A stretch of 64,000 bases of DNA, taken from NCBI GenBank assembly GCA_963556195.1, contig OY744532.1:80131234-80195233 (forward strand), read 5' to 3'. The notes under the pieces are model-generated. The model was given only the letters and a program-made list of their open reading frames with translations. It was not told the DNA's origin and did not search any database. Below, piece by piece: positions 1-10,270 of the stretch. This DNA is from Sepiola atlantica (taxonomy: Eukaryota > Mollusca > Cephalopoda > Sepiida > Sepiolidae). A program made the position numbers and the translations under genes. Position 1 is the first letter of the stretch; each line of letters starts with the position of its first letter.

Positions 1-143
1 TAATGAGCAAAGTAGGATTAGATTTTCAGGGATGATTTAGAAACAGTATAATCTCTTTTAAAGTAAATATATTAGATAGAAAGAATGCTGCTATCGAGTG
101 TTGTGAGATATACTTCATTTTTTTTTAAGAAACCTATTTCAAT

Positions 144-144
144 G

Positions 145-178
<34 letters not shown>

Positions 179-182
179 TACA
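144..182. repeat. (TA)n microsatellite
   Basis: Alternating TA with one TG interruption. It sits just 3' (minus-strand sense) of the left arm of the foldback element at 183-699. Confidence 0.95.
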
Positions 183-293
183 TGAAAAAGAGAAATAAAA
201 TGTAAGAATGACACATCTATTTCATCTTAAGAGTTTACATATAAGGTGTATTCAAGAAAAGATCGTTTATTTATTTATTTCCTTAAGCATAGA

Positions 294-322
294 TTTTCTA
301 AATATCGGAATCTTATCATCAG
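294..322 (-). ncRNA. Hammerhead-like core (decayed), left arm
   Basis: On the minus strand CTGATGA (316-322) is followed after 17 nt by GAAAA (294-298). The intervening stem II is poorly paired here, but the matching position in the opposite arm (549-576) pairs well. It is a relic and probably inactive. Confidence 0.35.
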
Positions 323-548
323 AGGAGCTACATAGTTGGCAAGGAAATGGCCAAAATTAAAAATTTTAAAAATATGAGAAGATAATAAAAAGTAGATGTT
401 AGTGTGTTTGAAAGTTGCAAAAATAGATATATTTTGCATTTTGACACCATTCTCACACACTTAAGTCTACTTTTTATTATGTTCACATATTTCTCGAAGT
501 TTGAATTTTGGCCACCTCCCTGACAACGTATATGTCTATATAACGCCT

Positions 549-576
549 CTGATGATAAGATTCCAATCTTTGAAAA
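549..576 (+). ncRNA. Hammerhead-like core, right arm
   Basis: CTGATGA (549-555), then AAGATT/AATCTT (557-562 with 565-570) forming a 6-bp stem II with a CC loop, then GAAA (572-575). The base of stem II is a T-T mismatch, and I see no convincing stem I or stem III. It looks like a degenerate hammerhead module. Confidence 0.4.
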
Positions 577-1022
577 ACCTGACTAAAGTAAAATAAAAAA
601 AATTAAACACTCTTTTATTGAATACACCTTAATTGAACAACTGAAGATGAAATAGATTTGCCATTCTTAAATTTTTTATTTCTCTTTTTTCATTCATCTA
701 TATAATTGCTCTATCATTTAACGATAGGTTTAAATTTCTAAAAGTATACATCCTATATTTAGTGTCATACATAATATGTATATATATATAGAGAGAGTGG
801 TATGAAAATATGTATGTTTTTGATTATATCATGTATATACACGCATAAGAATATTACATGCTATAATATATTGAGTATAATGTAAACAGTACTGTCTACG
901 TGAGTAGATCTTAGTAGTATTATGCAAATATATATAAATGAGATACGGAGAGGGGTTCTTCCCGGACTAAAACAAAGACCTCTGTTCAGCTTACTTTCGA
1001 TAGATATATTTTCTAACTCTTT

Positions 1023-1036
1023 GGTATATACATATA

Positions 1037-1071
<35 letters not shown>

Positions 1072-1090
1072 GTATATGTATATCTATATG
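1023..1090. repeat. (TA)n with CATA/TGTA interruptions
   Basis: Imperfect TA dinucleotide tract. It lies about 35 bp downstream (minus sense) of the hammerhead relic at 1126-1151. Confidence 0.95.
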
Positions 1091-1117
1091 AGATTTATTT
1101 TAATATTAAAGGATTTG

Positions 1118-1250
1118 TTACACTTACAGACGACTCTCGTACCCTCATCACTGTAGGAGTTGCGGTTGCAGGTGGTTACACGCGGTTGCATCGGCTCGAA
1201 TATTGTTCGTAGAGTGAGACTAGAATCACGAGACACGTCAGGGACCACGC
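1118..1250 (-). mobile_element. Partial copy of hammerhead-bearing SINE family
   Basis: On the minus strand this matches the elements at 35550-35840 and 35955-36200: a box B-like ATTCGAGCCGATGCAACC segment, a GCAACCGC region, then the hammerhead-like module and a (TA)n tract. It is 5' truncated; the sequence ends at a NotI-like GCGGCCGC and another (TA)n. Confidence 0.6.
1126..1151 (-). ncRNA. Hammerhead relic (copy 3)
   Basis: The minus strand has GTGATGA (the first C of the CTGATGA core is mutated), then GGGT, and a shortened region ending GTCGTC before TGTAAG. Compared with the copy at 35559-35600 the GAAAC segment and half of stem III are lost. It keeps the TACA/TGTA pairing of stem I. 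Non-functional. Confidence 0.4.
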
Positions 1251-1258
1251 GGCCGCGA

Positions 1259-1261
<3 letters not shown>

Positions 1262-1290
<29 letters not shown>
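1262..1290. repeat. (TA)n microsatellite
   Basis: Short uninterrupted AT dinucleotide run bounding the SINE fragment on its other side. Confidence 0.95.
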
Positions 1291-1292
<2 letters not shown>

Positions 1293-2030
1293 GAGACAAA
1301 ATGGTGCCACACTACAAAATGAATAATTAATAATATGGGGAAAACTTTATATAAGATGAAATAGAAAAAGAAAAAAAGAGAAAATAATAAAAATTAGCTT
1401 CTCTAAGATTTCAGTACTCCATGTGTCCTTCTATTTGAGGTTCGGACGGTGCTCTATTTTCTCAGTCTCTCCACCTTCTTTGACCATTCAGTACTATTTT
1501 ATGTGGCGCCAATCGAAAGTTATACCACTATTGTTCTTTTCAGTAGACATTTTATTTTTCAGTTAATGTCCTATTTTCGTAGCTTTACAACTATAATTTT
1601 ATTAATAAATATTAATCATTCATTCATTCGTTCCATCGATGTTTCCACACAGATACTTATCTGTGAGTGATCACTGACAATTACCAGGGTTGTTCCACTG
1701 AGTCTTTTCATGTTTTCAGTATTATCTGCTTCTTTCGATATAAGCTAAGAACTAATCCCTGTCAACGACGATTGGTCTTCACTAAAGTTTTGTTGGCAAT
1801 ACGCCACAACAATGACTAATATTCTCCGCACGATTCCAGTGGAGGTTTAGTTAGCACTTTCCATTCTTTTTTACCCTTCGAACACAATGTAAGTCACCAT
1901 ATGTGTTTTATTTAGTTTTAATTTGATGTAGGATTTCTGGTAGTTTCATCTCCCTGTACGCGTCTTATGATCTCCCTATGTTTTTAAAATCTTTATTTAA
2001 ACTTATATATTGCTGGTTACCGTTTGTTTT

Positions 2031-2150
2031 TTATGTAGGTTGGTTTCCGCATTCGAAGATTTTTCTTTATATTTCGGCTGTGTTTATTATTACCGTCTTC
2101 TGTACGGTCTTAATCTTTCCTTTTATATGAATTTCGCTTAGTTTTTTTTT
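2031..2150 (-). pseudogene. Non-LTR retrotransposon C-terminal tail (degenerate copy)
   Basis: Read on the minus strand this gives KLSEIHIKGKIKTVQKTV, then an in-frame stop, then RKIFECGNQPT and a stop. It parallels the tail at 3011-3186 residue by residue (same GNQP ending), so it is a second, more decayed copy of the same element. The family resembles the conserved C-terminal segment of LINE polyproteins usually written ...IVIGALGT...LLGTARILRKVL. The assignment to a specific clade is not possible from this fragment. Confidence 0.5.
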
Positions 2151-2514
2151 CTGTTCCTCGTGTTCCCTGAAATATCTGTATTATAATGATGTTCCATATG
2201 CATTTTAGTTATCTGGCAAGTTTCATCTGTTTGCTCTGTTCTATGGTCTCTTTAATTCTCGCTTTGTAAAATGTTGAGATGTCTAAATTTCTGACATACT
2301 AGAACGGCGATATCTAAAATTTAGCAGGTTTTTATTCCTTCTTGTTGGCTATTACGACAGCTTGTGTCCTTTGTTGGAGGAGTTTGTATGTTAGCATCTC
2401 AGTGTTCCATGAGATTTCGTGCTCGGAGAAAGTACTATTTTTAATACTATCTCTGGTTAGTCTCCCTACGATGTGTCATCTAGTTAAACATTCTCTGGTT
2501 ATTATTATGTGTTC

Positions 2515-2860
2515 TCACTAGGAATACTCACACACGTTATCCTCAATGATGGCTTACCGACAAAAACCAGTGGTGTTCCCTGGAGGCTGAGTCACAAAAA
2601 GCCTCACTAGAGTTCCAGTATTCTCTATGTATTTCCGATCACTAGCGCAAATTACGTCGCGGTATCGCAACAGCCGAGTACCATTGATTACTAGCTGACA
2701 ACAACTATTGGTTTCCCATGGGGTTTTGGTGACAATAAACCTTCTCAACGTCCCAGTCCGTCCGCACTCTTCCAGTGGAAGTCTGGTTAGTGCTCTCCCT
2801 CCTCGGTCTTCCATACTCCTGAACTCTCTATGACTATTGTGTGTGGTGTCAGCCGAGGTC
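2515..2860. repeat. Dispersed repeat, copy 1
   Basis: Diverged direct repeat of 3298-3640: shared blocks include CTCACTAGGA, CCGACAA, GCGGTATCGCAACAGCC, TACCATTGATT and CCCTCCTCGGTCTTC. A third, weaker match lies near 1675-1870. The blocks flank the LINE C-terminal tails and probably belong to the same retroelement. Confidence 0.65.
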
Positions 2861-3010
2861 GGTGCTATTTTATTTTTCTTATTTATTTTTAAAGGGGGAA
2901 GCTGGTGATGTTTCTCCAGTTTCTCTTCGTTGGTTCATGCGGTGGTGTTCTTCCTGTGGTTTTGTTTTCTTTGTGTTGTAGCTTCCATGTGACTGTTTAC
3001 CATTCGTAGC

Positions 3011-3184
3011 TTATCTGGGTTGGTTTCCGCATTCGAGTATTTTCCGTAAGATTGAAATTGCTTCGATTATTACCGTCGTTTGTATGGTATCAGTGATCCT
3101 TTTAATTCCAATTTTTCTCAGTCTTATCTTAAGTTTATTTGGGATTGTTTCTAGAGCTCCTACGACTATTGATATTATATTGAC

Positions 3185-3186
<2 letters not shown>
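3011..3186 (-). pseudogene. Non-LTR retrotransposon C-terminal tail
   Basis: The minus strand encodes SIVVGALETIPNKLK, then IQTTVIIEAISILRKILE and CGNQPR before the stop. This pattern (I-V-I-G-A-L-G-T-I-P..., then ...A-R-I-L-R-K-V-L-E) is a recurrent C-terminal module of non-LTR retrotransposon polyproteins in invertebrates; that identification is from memory of the family and unverified. The reading frame runs upstream into an (ATT)n tract that translates as about 39 asparagines, which is a microsatellite artefact and not a real domain. Only the last 60 or so residues are recognisable; no reverse transcriptase motif is present nearby. Confidence 0.5.
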
Positions 3187-3247
<61 letters not shown>

Positions 3248-3257
3248 GTTGTTGTTG

Positions 3258-3292
<35 letters not shown>

Positions 3293-3293
3293 G
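3187..3293. repeat. (ATT)n microsatellite with GTT interruption
   Basis: ATT trinucleotide array interrupted by four GTT units at about 3247-3259. Confidence 0.95.
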
Positions 3294-3297
3294 TTTG

Positions 3298-3640
3298 TAC
3301 TCACTAGGAGTTCTCATACAGATCGTCGTCAGTGATTGCTCACCGACAACAACCAGTGGTATTTCCTGGAGTCTGAGTGACAACAAGCCTCCACAGATTT
3401 CTAGTATTCTTCACCTGTTTTCGATAACGATGCGGTATCGCAACAGCCTCTTACCATTGATTTTTCGCTGGTAAGGACAATTGGTCTTCTCTGGGATTTG
3501 GGTGGCAATTAGCCTCCCCAGGGTCCAAGCATTCCCTGAACTTTTCTAGTGGAGGTCTGGTTTCTGCTGTCCCTCCTCGGTCTTCTCATCCTCCTCGACC
3601 CTCTACAAATATGTTGTCTAGTGTCACCATAGGCCAGCAG
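3298..3640. repeat. Dispersed repeat, copy 2
   Basis: Partner of 2515-2860 (about 70 percent similar by eye). It runs from CTCACTAGGAGTTC to CAGCAGC. Confidence 0.65.
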
Positions 3641-3644
3641 CATT

Positions 3645-3713
3645 TAAAAAATAAAATAAAAAAATAAAAATAAAAAAATAAATAATAATAATAATTATTA
3701 TTATTATTATTAT

Positions 3714-3773
<60 letters not shown>

Positions 3774-3777
3774 TATT

Positions 3778-3811
<34 letters not shown>

Positions 3812-3835
3812 TTTTATTATTATTATTATTATTAA
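3645..3835. repeat. AAT/ATT/TTTA compound microsatellite
   Basis: A-rich start, then alternating AAT and ATT arrays and a TTTA run. The AAT and ATT blocks are complementary and could fold on each other. Confidence 0.9.
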
Positions 3836-4897
3836 TACTGTTAAGAATGAGTGGGCATATTTTACAATGTGTAATGTTATAATGACGTCGTAACAATGTA
3901 GCATAGCAACAAAACAGAAGAAAAAACTGTATCGGTAAATGTGTCATGATAACACCGAGTCAGATTGTGTTCGGTTCCTTTTCTGCCAATAGCATTTAAC
4001 ATTTTCTGAACACACCTTTTTATTGTTGACAAGTCTTCCATCGCTTCAATTATTTATTTTGTATTTTTGAATGTCACTATCGTCGCTGGTGTGTAAAGCA
4101 TTCACGCATTGTTATTGTCGTTAATTTTCCGGTTAGTCAATCCATCATCCCACTATTATTTTACCCTCAAACCTAGGCGGGTCTCTCCGCTTGCTTCAAC
4201 AATGGCGACAATCCATCTGTGTAGTAATTTACGAAAATATATATTTCTGGATATATTTATATTTTTCTTAAATAATTACTTGTCATATTCCATGAATTTT
4301 CGTCTTAAAGACATATCTTCATGTCTCTTGAATTAGTGTCATCCAGAAAACATGTTTTGGTTTTTATTTAACATACGCAAAATATACATATGGATACGCA
4401 TAGGTAATTGCAAGAACTCATAGCCCCTAAAAGTAAGGTTTGAAGTGAAATCAGTTCTAATTAACAATAATCTAACGGTTGAATATGCAATAATCAGTAA
4501 GGACGATAGCAAGGCTACAATTACGAATTACTCATGAATTCTACTCCGTCATGGCTTACAGAACGAAAACAAGCTACCCATGTTGATTAAATAAAGTTAT
4601 CCCGTCGAAGTTTATAACAGATTCCTAAGTTAAGCATAAAGGTGACAGATTGACAACACCGACCTGAAAGAAGTAAAGTGTTAGATGGCCTGAAACGTTG
4701 TGTGAAAAACATCCAAATGAAGAACAGTATGTAATCCGATTTATTGGAATAATTTTTTGCATGCACTTTCATCTTAAAGATCTGAAACACGATACACACA
4801 TGTCATACTCAAGACTTTGGATTACATTAGTTTAACTTTCGTAATATAGGAACATTTTTTTTTATTTAAACGGCATGTCATAATTTTATGGTTAATC
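3836..4897. other. No recognised feature
   Basis: AT-rich unique-looking DNA. Short open frames of 70-75 codons occur on both strands but show no motif I recognise. Confidence 0.6.
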
Positions 4898-5200
4898 ACG
4901 GCCGAAGCACAATAGTTATTTCTTAGATCGATTGAAGCACTCGGTTAATTGAATAGAGGTTATTACTTTACTCATAACCGCTAACACTAACCCTAACCCT
5001 AACCCATAACCCTAACCCATAACCCTAACCCTGACCCTCACCCTAACCCTCACCCTAACCGCTGGAAGTGTCAGTTGATAAGATTAGCTTCTGTATCATT
5101 GCGTATGTACAGATCATGACTCCACTATGGTTTAATCTAGAAATAGCTGATTACATGGTCCTGGACACACAACAAACATATGCTACTATTTATATGAAGT

Positions 5201-5206
<6 letters not shown>
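4898..5206. repeat. Repeat with internal telomere-like array, copy 1
   Basis: Direct repeat of 5279-5569 (offset 381 bp). Shared: GGTTAATTGAATAGAGG, ACTCATAACCGCTAAC, the CCCTAA array, CCGCTGGAAGTGT, and ACATATGCTACTATTTATAT. The telomere-like block is therefore part of the repeated unit rather than an isolated insertion. Confidence 0.85.
4985..5061. repeat. Interstitial CCCTAA-type array
   Basis: Degenerate (CCCTAA)n with CCCATAA, CCCTGA and CCCTCA variants, equivalent to TTAGGG telomere repeats on the other strand. It is embedded in a longer dispersed unit and so is not a chromosome end. Confidence 0.85.

Positions 5207-5275
<69 letters not shown>
5206..5275. repeat. (TA)n microsatellite
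   Basis: About 35 uninterrupted TA dinucleotides separating the two telomere-like repeat copies. Confidence 0.95.
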
Positions 5276-5278
<3 letters not shown>

Positions 5279-5569
5279 ACGGCCGAAACACAACAGTTAT
5301 TTCTTCGAACGAGTGAAGCACACGGTTAATTGAATAGAGGTTATTATTTTACTCATAACCGCTAACCTTGAACCTACCTTTAACCTAACCCATAACCCAT
5401 AACCTTAACCCCAACCCTAACCGCTGGAAGTGTGAGTTGATAAAATTAGCTTATGTATTATTGCGTAAGTATAGAGCATGACTCCGCTAGGGTTTAATCT
5501 ATGAATAGCTGATTACATAGTCCTGGACACACACCAGACATATGCTACTATTTATATCAAGTTAGGTAT
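5279..5569. repeat. Repeat with internal telomere-like array, copy 2
   Basis: Second copy of the 4898-5206 unit. Its telomere-like core (5365-5430) is shorter and more degenerate (ACCTTTAACC, CCCATAACC). Confidence 0.85.
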
Positions 5570-6021
5570 GTGTATATGTATTATATTATAGATAGGGCCC
5601 TATATCGTTAGATACGATTAAGTGAGGTAGTGTAGATTATGGCTGGGATCAAATTGAGATAATGAGTGCGGGTCGAGCTGACATGCACCGAAGGGGACCG
5701 TTATGAGTCAATCATGTTGTTTAAAGACAATAACAAAGTTACAAATTCGACGCCGACACAGGAAATGTCGGGTCAGAAAAGGTCAGAAAACATCGGTGAA
5801 AGAAATGCTTTTCCATGACTGTCGCACGTGTGGACCTGTGACGTCACTTTTTCTTCGTGAGAAACGAGAGATTTTGAGACAGTACGCTTTGGGAGCTGAG
5901 AGTGTGGGCATCACGATGTAGCCGCTCGTCCTGAAAGCGGGCGGACCCAATAGAAAATGGGCTAATAGTTATGAGCTGGATCTCGAATTAGATCCAGAAG
6001 AAATCTCCCTAAAGAGGTATG
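5570..6021. other. Unassigned, relatively GC-rich segment
   Basis: Less AT-rich than its surroundings, with a TGACGTCA site at 5839 and an open frame of 72 codons (5703-5921, + strand) rich in Arg and Lys. I do not recognise the product; it is more likely repeat-derived than a gene. Confidence 0.4.
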
Positions 6022-6325
6022 AGTGAGACGATTTTTTTAAGATTATCATTCTTTATATTCATTACGTTGTTTAGATAGGGGGTTTTGTTGTAAATCAAAG
6101 TGAAGCAATACATACCCCGGCCATTACTAAATGGGTGACCATTTTAGACGAATTAATGGCTGACTCATCCTTCCGGAAGTGACGTCAATGTGAGAGGATT
6201 TTTTCACATTATCATTCTTTATTTTCATTAGGTTTTTAAGACAGGGTGTTTTATTGTAAATTGAAGTTAAGCAAGAAATATCTCGGCCATTGCTAAATGG
6301 ATAACCATTTTAGGAAGAATAACAA
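6022..6325. repeat. Two-copy tandem repeat, about 166-bp period
   Basis: Copies at about 6022-6158 and 6190-6325 share TTATCATTCTTTAT, GTAAATNNAAGT, CGGCCATT, CTAAATGG and ACCATTTTAG. Confidence 0.8.
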
Positions 6326-6416
6326 AACTGGTTATTTTAAATGATGTAAGCGCATTTAATAGCATATTTAAACATGATGTGTTTATATGACCAAGGCGAC
6401 TCCTAATTTTTATTTA

Positions 6417-6870
6417 ACTATGTATGGGGGAGGGTAAAACAATTTTTTTAAGGGGGAGGAAAAAATTTTTTAACTAGAAATATTCTTATGTATGGGGGAG
6501 GGTAACATTTTTTTGTGGGGGGTAAACATTTTTAGTTTATTTTTTATTTTTTTAACTGAAAACAATACTATGTATGTGGAAGGTTTAAAATATGGGGGGG
6601 GGGGTAACTTTTTTTTTAACTGAAAATATCACTATGTGTGAGGGAGGGTAAAAAAAATGGGGGGCCGTTAAAAAAAATTTTTTGTAGTTTTTTTGTTTTC
6701 TTAACTAAAAATATTTCTATGTATGGGGGAGGGTAAAACAAATTGGGGGAAGGCAATTTTTTTTTTAATTGAAAATATTTCTATTTATGAAGGAGGGTAA
6801 AAAAATTGGGGTGGTGTCGAAATTTTTTAAAAATTTATTTTTAACTAAAAATATTCTTGGTCGGAAACAA
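6417..6870. repeat. G-run/T-run minisatellite
   Basis: Six or seven imperfect units of 54-85 bp, each starting AACT(A/G)AAAATATT and containing CTATGTATGGGGGAGGGTAA followed by poly-T. Starts are near 6417, 6471, 6556, 6617, 6702, 6768 and 6842. G runs of 5-9 recur in register. Confidence 0.85.
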
Positions 6871-7379
6871 AGAAAATCAATGTCTAACCACCCAAGAAAT
6901 ATGACTGGGGCTCCATCGGTTTACGGGTGAGCATTCATTTCTGAAGCGGCAGCCTAGCCAAAATATGCGACCGGAGGGAGCATATATTTGCTAGTATTTT
7001 AATAATGATTTTTACTTGCACAAATTAAAGTAAAGAGTGTCCGCTCTGAATAAATATACTTCAACAATTATGAGTTCTATGTCTTGTATTGAGGCCATTA
7101 GCCCGTTTATTAGTGTGTTCTAGTTATTTTCGGACGATAATCATTAGTTCTTTTTTATTTACCTTTTGGACATGCCACAGTTTTGTGTACATTTTTCTCT
7201 TGAATGTTTTTTGACTGCTAATTGTTAAACATATTTTCTATGTGTACGTTACATAGATAACGTTCTTAAACCTTACTTTTTAATGTGATAATTATCGTTG
7301 TATATCTTCAGGATAACATTTGCATAAGTCTATTTTCAGCTTTTCTTATGACAGAAGAATTTTCTAGAGAGTAAAACAC

Positions 7380-7910
7380 CCGGATATGTTGTCATATTTG
7401 CGCTGGTGAATCTCTGTTGCAGTAGACTGTTCTTGAAAAGATGCAAAAACGTATCTGTCATTTGATTGACCACACGATTTTCTCTTCTCTGAAACCTTTC
7501 TCTCACATACGTGATGTTGCTAGTCTCAATCTTTTCTAGAAATACTATTATAGCAATTGTTCTTCAGAATTTGTGATCTATTCCGTGCTTCTTTAGTTCC
7601 AGCTCGTTTGTATTCGATTGGGCTTGTAGTCTCCATAAAATCCCTGTCTTGATACATCATTTTAACACAGCTTTCTATTCCAGTAGCTTCGGTCAAAACA
7701 AAAACTGCAGGCTTGTTGAAGTCTCTTCTTGCTGATTGTTTTCCTCCTATCTATAGCCTTAGTATTTCCTAGACTAAGGTCAACAGGTATATTCTGTCTC
7801 TGCGAAAATCATATTTTGTTCTTATTGGCTCTTTACATCAAGTGGCGTCATGCCTTGTCTGGAGCGATTTCGGAGGAAATAAAATCATCCTTTTCGTGGC
7901 CTCCTCATTA
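7380..7910 (+). pseudogene. LINE (CR1/Jockey-like) C-terminal remnant
   Basis: The + strand near 7441 reads MQKRICHLIDHTIFSS, then LKPFSHIRDVASLNLF, a stop, KYYYSNCSSEF. This is the typical module after the reverse transcriptase of many CR1/Jockey-type LINEs (LEKVQKRACRLI..., L..L.HRRDVA.L.LFYKYYHGRCSSEL). Several in-frame stops follow. Clade assignment is from recalled family patterns. A different LINE tail of the same general class occurs at 58829-59044. Confidence 0.6.
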
Positions 7911-8059
7911 AGTACCTGCTCACAACAGTGAAACTAATGACTTTAGACCGTTTCAGTGACCCCAGCCTCCTCTACACTGCTCTCAACCACACTGATCACT
8001 GGAGCGATTTCCATAAAAAAATATAAATGAATTAGAAATTATATTATTTTGAAATAAAA

Positions 8060-8191
<132 letters not shown>

Positions 8192-8204
8192 AGTAGTTTT
8201 TACT

Positions 8205-8610
8205 AGTGGTCGAGGTTGAAAAGACGTTGGATGGAAGTCAAGGGTGACGTTAGTCCGGCTTCAAGACCAGCGACCAGATGAAATAATTTATCCAGCCGCA
8301 CTGGTGAGCCTTATTACGACATGTATGCGAATAAATAAAACAACATTCATTATAAACATATTTAATTACTTCTTTCGAAGATATAGGACTCTGTAATAAA
8401 AACATGAAAATATCCTGAATTTAAGAAATATTGCGTCGTTCGCTCTTCTTAGCAGAAAATATAAACACTGTATAGAATCTTAACTAGGTACTTACCTTTT
8501 GATTTAGTAAGGTTATATCAGTTGGTGAGATGGCAAAGACGTTGGATGGAATTCTGGCGTTAGAACCCAGCGACTGGTGGTTAGCCTTATTTAACCTTAC
8601 TAATTTGACT
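8205..8610. repeat. Short direct repeat pair
   Basis: GACGTTGGATGGAA...GCGACCAGATG near 8223-8310 and GACGTTGGATGGAATTC...GCGACTGGTGG near 8535-8595 are similar in sequence and spacing, indicating two diverged copies of one element. Confidence 0.55.
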
Positions 8611-8726
8611 TATTAATACGAAACATATATTATGTCTGTTCAGAAATAAACTACTTTTTACAAGAAAGACCCGTGTCTCGGTGCTTTAATTGGCGTTGGC
8701 CTTGGGATATAAGAAATAATGATTTA

Positions 8727-8730
<4 letters not shown>

Positions 8731-8780
<50 letters not shown>
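8731..8780. repeat. (TA)n microsatellite
   Basis: Uninterrupted TA run. Confidence 0.95.
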
Positions 8781-8782
<2 letters not shown>

Positions 8783-8985
8783 TCATGAAAATTCGCTAAA
8801 AGTCTTCTCATATGGTCCAATCGGATAATATTTTCCCTCTCCCATGTGTGTGCCTTCAAAATGAAATTATTTCGATATCTTCACTTTTTCTGAATACGTT
8901 AATTAATACGAACGAAACCAGTCAAATCCCTTGATTTTGTTTTTCTCCTGCATTTGAACCTGTTTTCTGTTTGTCTTTTTTTTCA

Positions 8986-9058
8986 CGCACACACGCACAC
9001 ACCCACACCCACACCCACATACACACACACCTATATATATATATATATATATATATAT
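8986..9058. repeat. (CA)n(TA)n compound microsatellite
   Basis: CACA/CACCCA block followed by TA run. It abuts the Penelope-like fragment and makes an artefactual His-Thr and Ile-Tyr N-terminus if translated. Confidence 0.95.
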
Positions 9059-9696
9059 TCCCCAATAAAATAGTCGACGAACAAATAAAATCATATATAA
9101 ACTCCATACACGACAAAAGCAAAAATAAAACCCATAACAAAAATGACATGATCAACCTCTATTATACAAACCAGACGCACCTTAACTACAAACTTGACGA
9201 AAAAGCAATACTTCACATTATAAAACGATACACTAAACCTAACGACCAGCAAAAAAAGATCAAACTAATAATTTACTATACAAAATTTAAAACAAATAAC
9301 ATAATTATTAAAAATAACACTGTCAATACAACTCTCAGCAAAATTAACGTTATATACATGTTCTCATGCCCTTTTAAGGAATGTCTCCCTACAACCCAAA
9401 CAGAACAAATACATAACACCTATATTGGCCACACTACAACAACTCTCTCTCGACGCCTAACTTACCATTTATCCGATACCAGCGCCATCCAACGTCACAT
9501 TACTACACATAACTAAAGACTACAGTCGGCCGATATACGGAAAATATTAATATCTAACACGAAAATAATACACAAAAATAACTGCACAAACAGACTTAAA
9601 ATACTAGAAGCAATATTCATTAAAACTAAACAGCCTAACATTAACAAAATAGCTTTCAACACATGGACCAACATATTAAAAGTATTCCATAATTAA
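9059..9696 (+). pseudogene. Penelope-like element, GIY-YIG endonuclease fragment
   Basis: The + frame encodes VIYMFSCPFKECL, then NTYIGHTTTTLSRRL, TYHLSDTSAIQRHI. This is the GIY-YIG pattern of Penelope-like retroelement endonucleases (YxFxCPxxxC, TYIGxTxxxLxxR, HxxxxxxIxxH): the first motif contains the Tyr, the second the YIG and Arg. After one in-frame TAA (9514-9516) the same frame continues with ILISNTKIIHKN, RLKILEAIFIKTKQPNIN, matching the usual C-terminal end (RLxILEAxxIKxxxPxIN). The reverse transcriptase domain is missing, so this is a 5'-truncated copy, which is normal for such elements. Codons are extremely AT-rich. A hammerhead-like motif follows at 10002-10026, consistent with a Penelope-like 3' tail. 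Confidence 0.8.
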
Positions 9697-10001
9697 ATGG
9701 AAATTAAGTAAAAACAAAATAAATAAATTGATAAATAAATAAATAAATTGATAAATAAATAAATAACAGTAATAATAGTAATAGGAATAAATAATAATAC
9801 ATACATAAATAATAGCAAAAATAAGAACTAACTAAATAAATAAGTAAACAATAAAACCAAACACACAAACGATAGAATAAAATGAACTCAACCACACACC
9901 CTCTTCTCCCTTTCATTCGGCCGTAGCGATAACTATAAAACACTAACTCCAGTCTTCTTATTAAAATTAAAAAACAAAAAAAAACAAACAAAACCCTAAT
10001 C
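9697..10001 (+). other. A-rich 3' region of Penelope-like fragment
   Basis: TAAA/GATAAATAAATA-rich noncoding sequence between the end of the endonuclease frame and the hammerhead-like motif. It is interpreted as element 3' UTR. Confidence 0.5.
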
Positions 10002-10026
10002 CTGAAGACGACTACGAAAGTCGAAA
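10002..10026 (+). ncRNA. Hammerhead-like core in Penelope-like tail
   Basis: CTGAAGA (fits CUGANGA), one extra C, GACT/AGTC stem II (10010-10013 with 10019-10022) with an ACGAA loop, then GAAA (10023-10026). I cannot find stem I or a proper stem III, so it is probably a vestigial version of the hammerheads known in Penelope-like elements. Confidence 0.45.
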
Positions 10027-10175
10027 GCGCTCGAGAAAATGGCCGAATTAAAAACTATCGGCGAAGTACTATACGGATTGCCATCTGAAACCATAAAGAT
10101 GGCTCGACGGTTTGAGAACCTCACGAGGAAAATATACAAACGCAAAAGTTCCGTGATGTTCAACAACGCTTGCTT

Positions 10176-10177
<2 letters not shown>

Positions 10178-10209
<32 letters not shown>

Positions 10210-10270
10210 CAAAGTTTTAATAAAAGGATGGCATATTTATTATAGAAATACTTATATATATATATATATA
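10178..10270. repeat. Two (TA)n tracts
   Basis: TA runs at 10178-10206 and 10252-10270, about 150 bp after the hammerhead-like core. Confidence 0.9.

Larger units (their letters stand above)
183..699. mobile_element. Foldback element, inverted arms about 220 bp
   Basis: The left arm (about 183-403) reads again as its reverse complement at about 463-699, including shared stretches such as GAAATAGATTTG/ATCTATTTCATCTT and CTTATCATCAGAGG. The spacer is about 60 bp. A second, diverged copy with the same arm sequence occurs at 54331-54775, and the right flank (ATAATTGCTCTA...) recurs near 36450 and 54770. No coding capacity is seen. Each arm carries a hammerhead-like core, so this may be an inverted pair of Penelope-like element tails rather than a classical MITE. 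Confidence 0.75.

Noticed and set aside
1241..1256. CpG island or promoter at GCGGCCGC
   Set aside because: A single GC-rich word at the edge of a SINE fragment; too short to support a regulatory call.
3011..3304. Polyasparagine protein
   Set aside because: The Asn run is an (ATT)n microsatellite read on the minus strand; only the C-terminal 60 residues resemble a LINE.
4985..5061. Chromosome end (telomere)
   Set aside because: Short, degenerate and embedded in a repeat with unique sequence on both sides.
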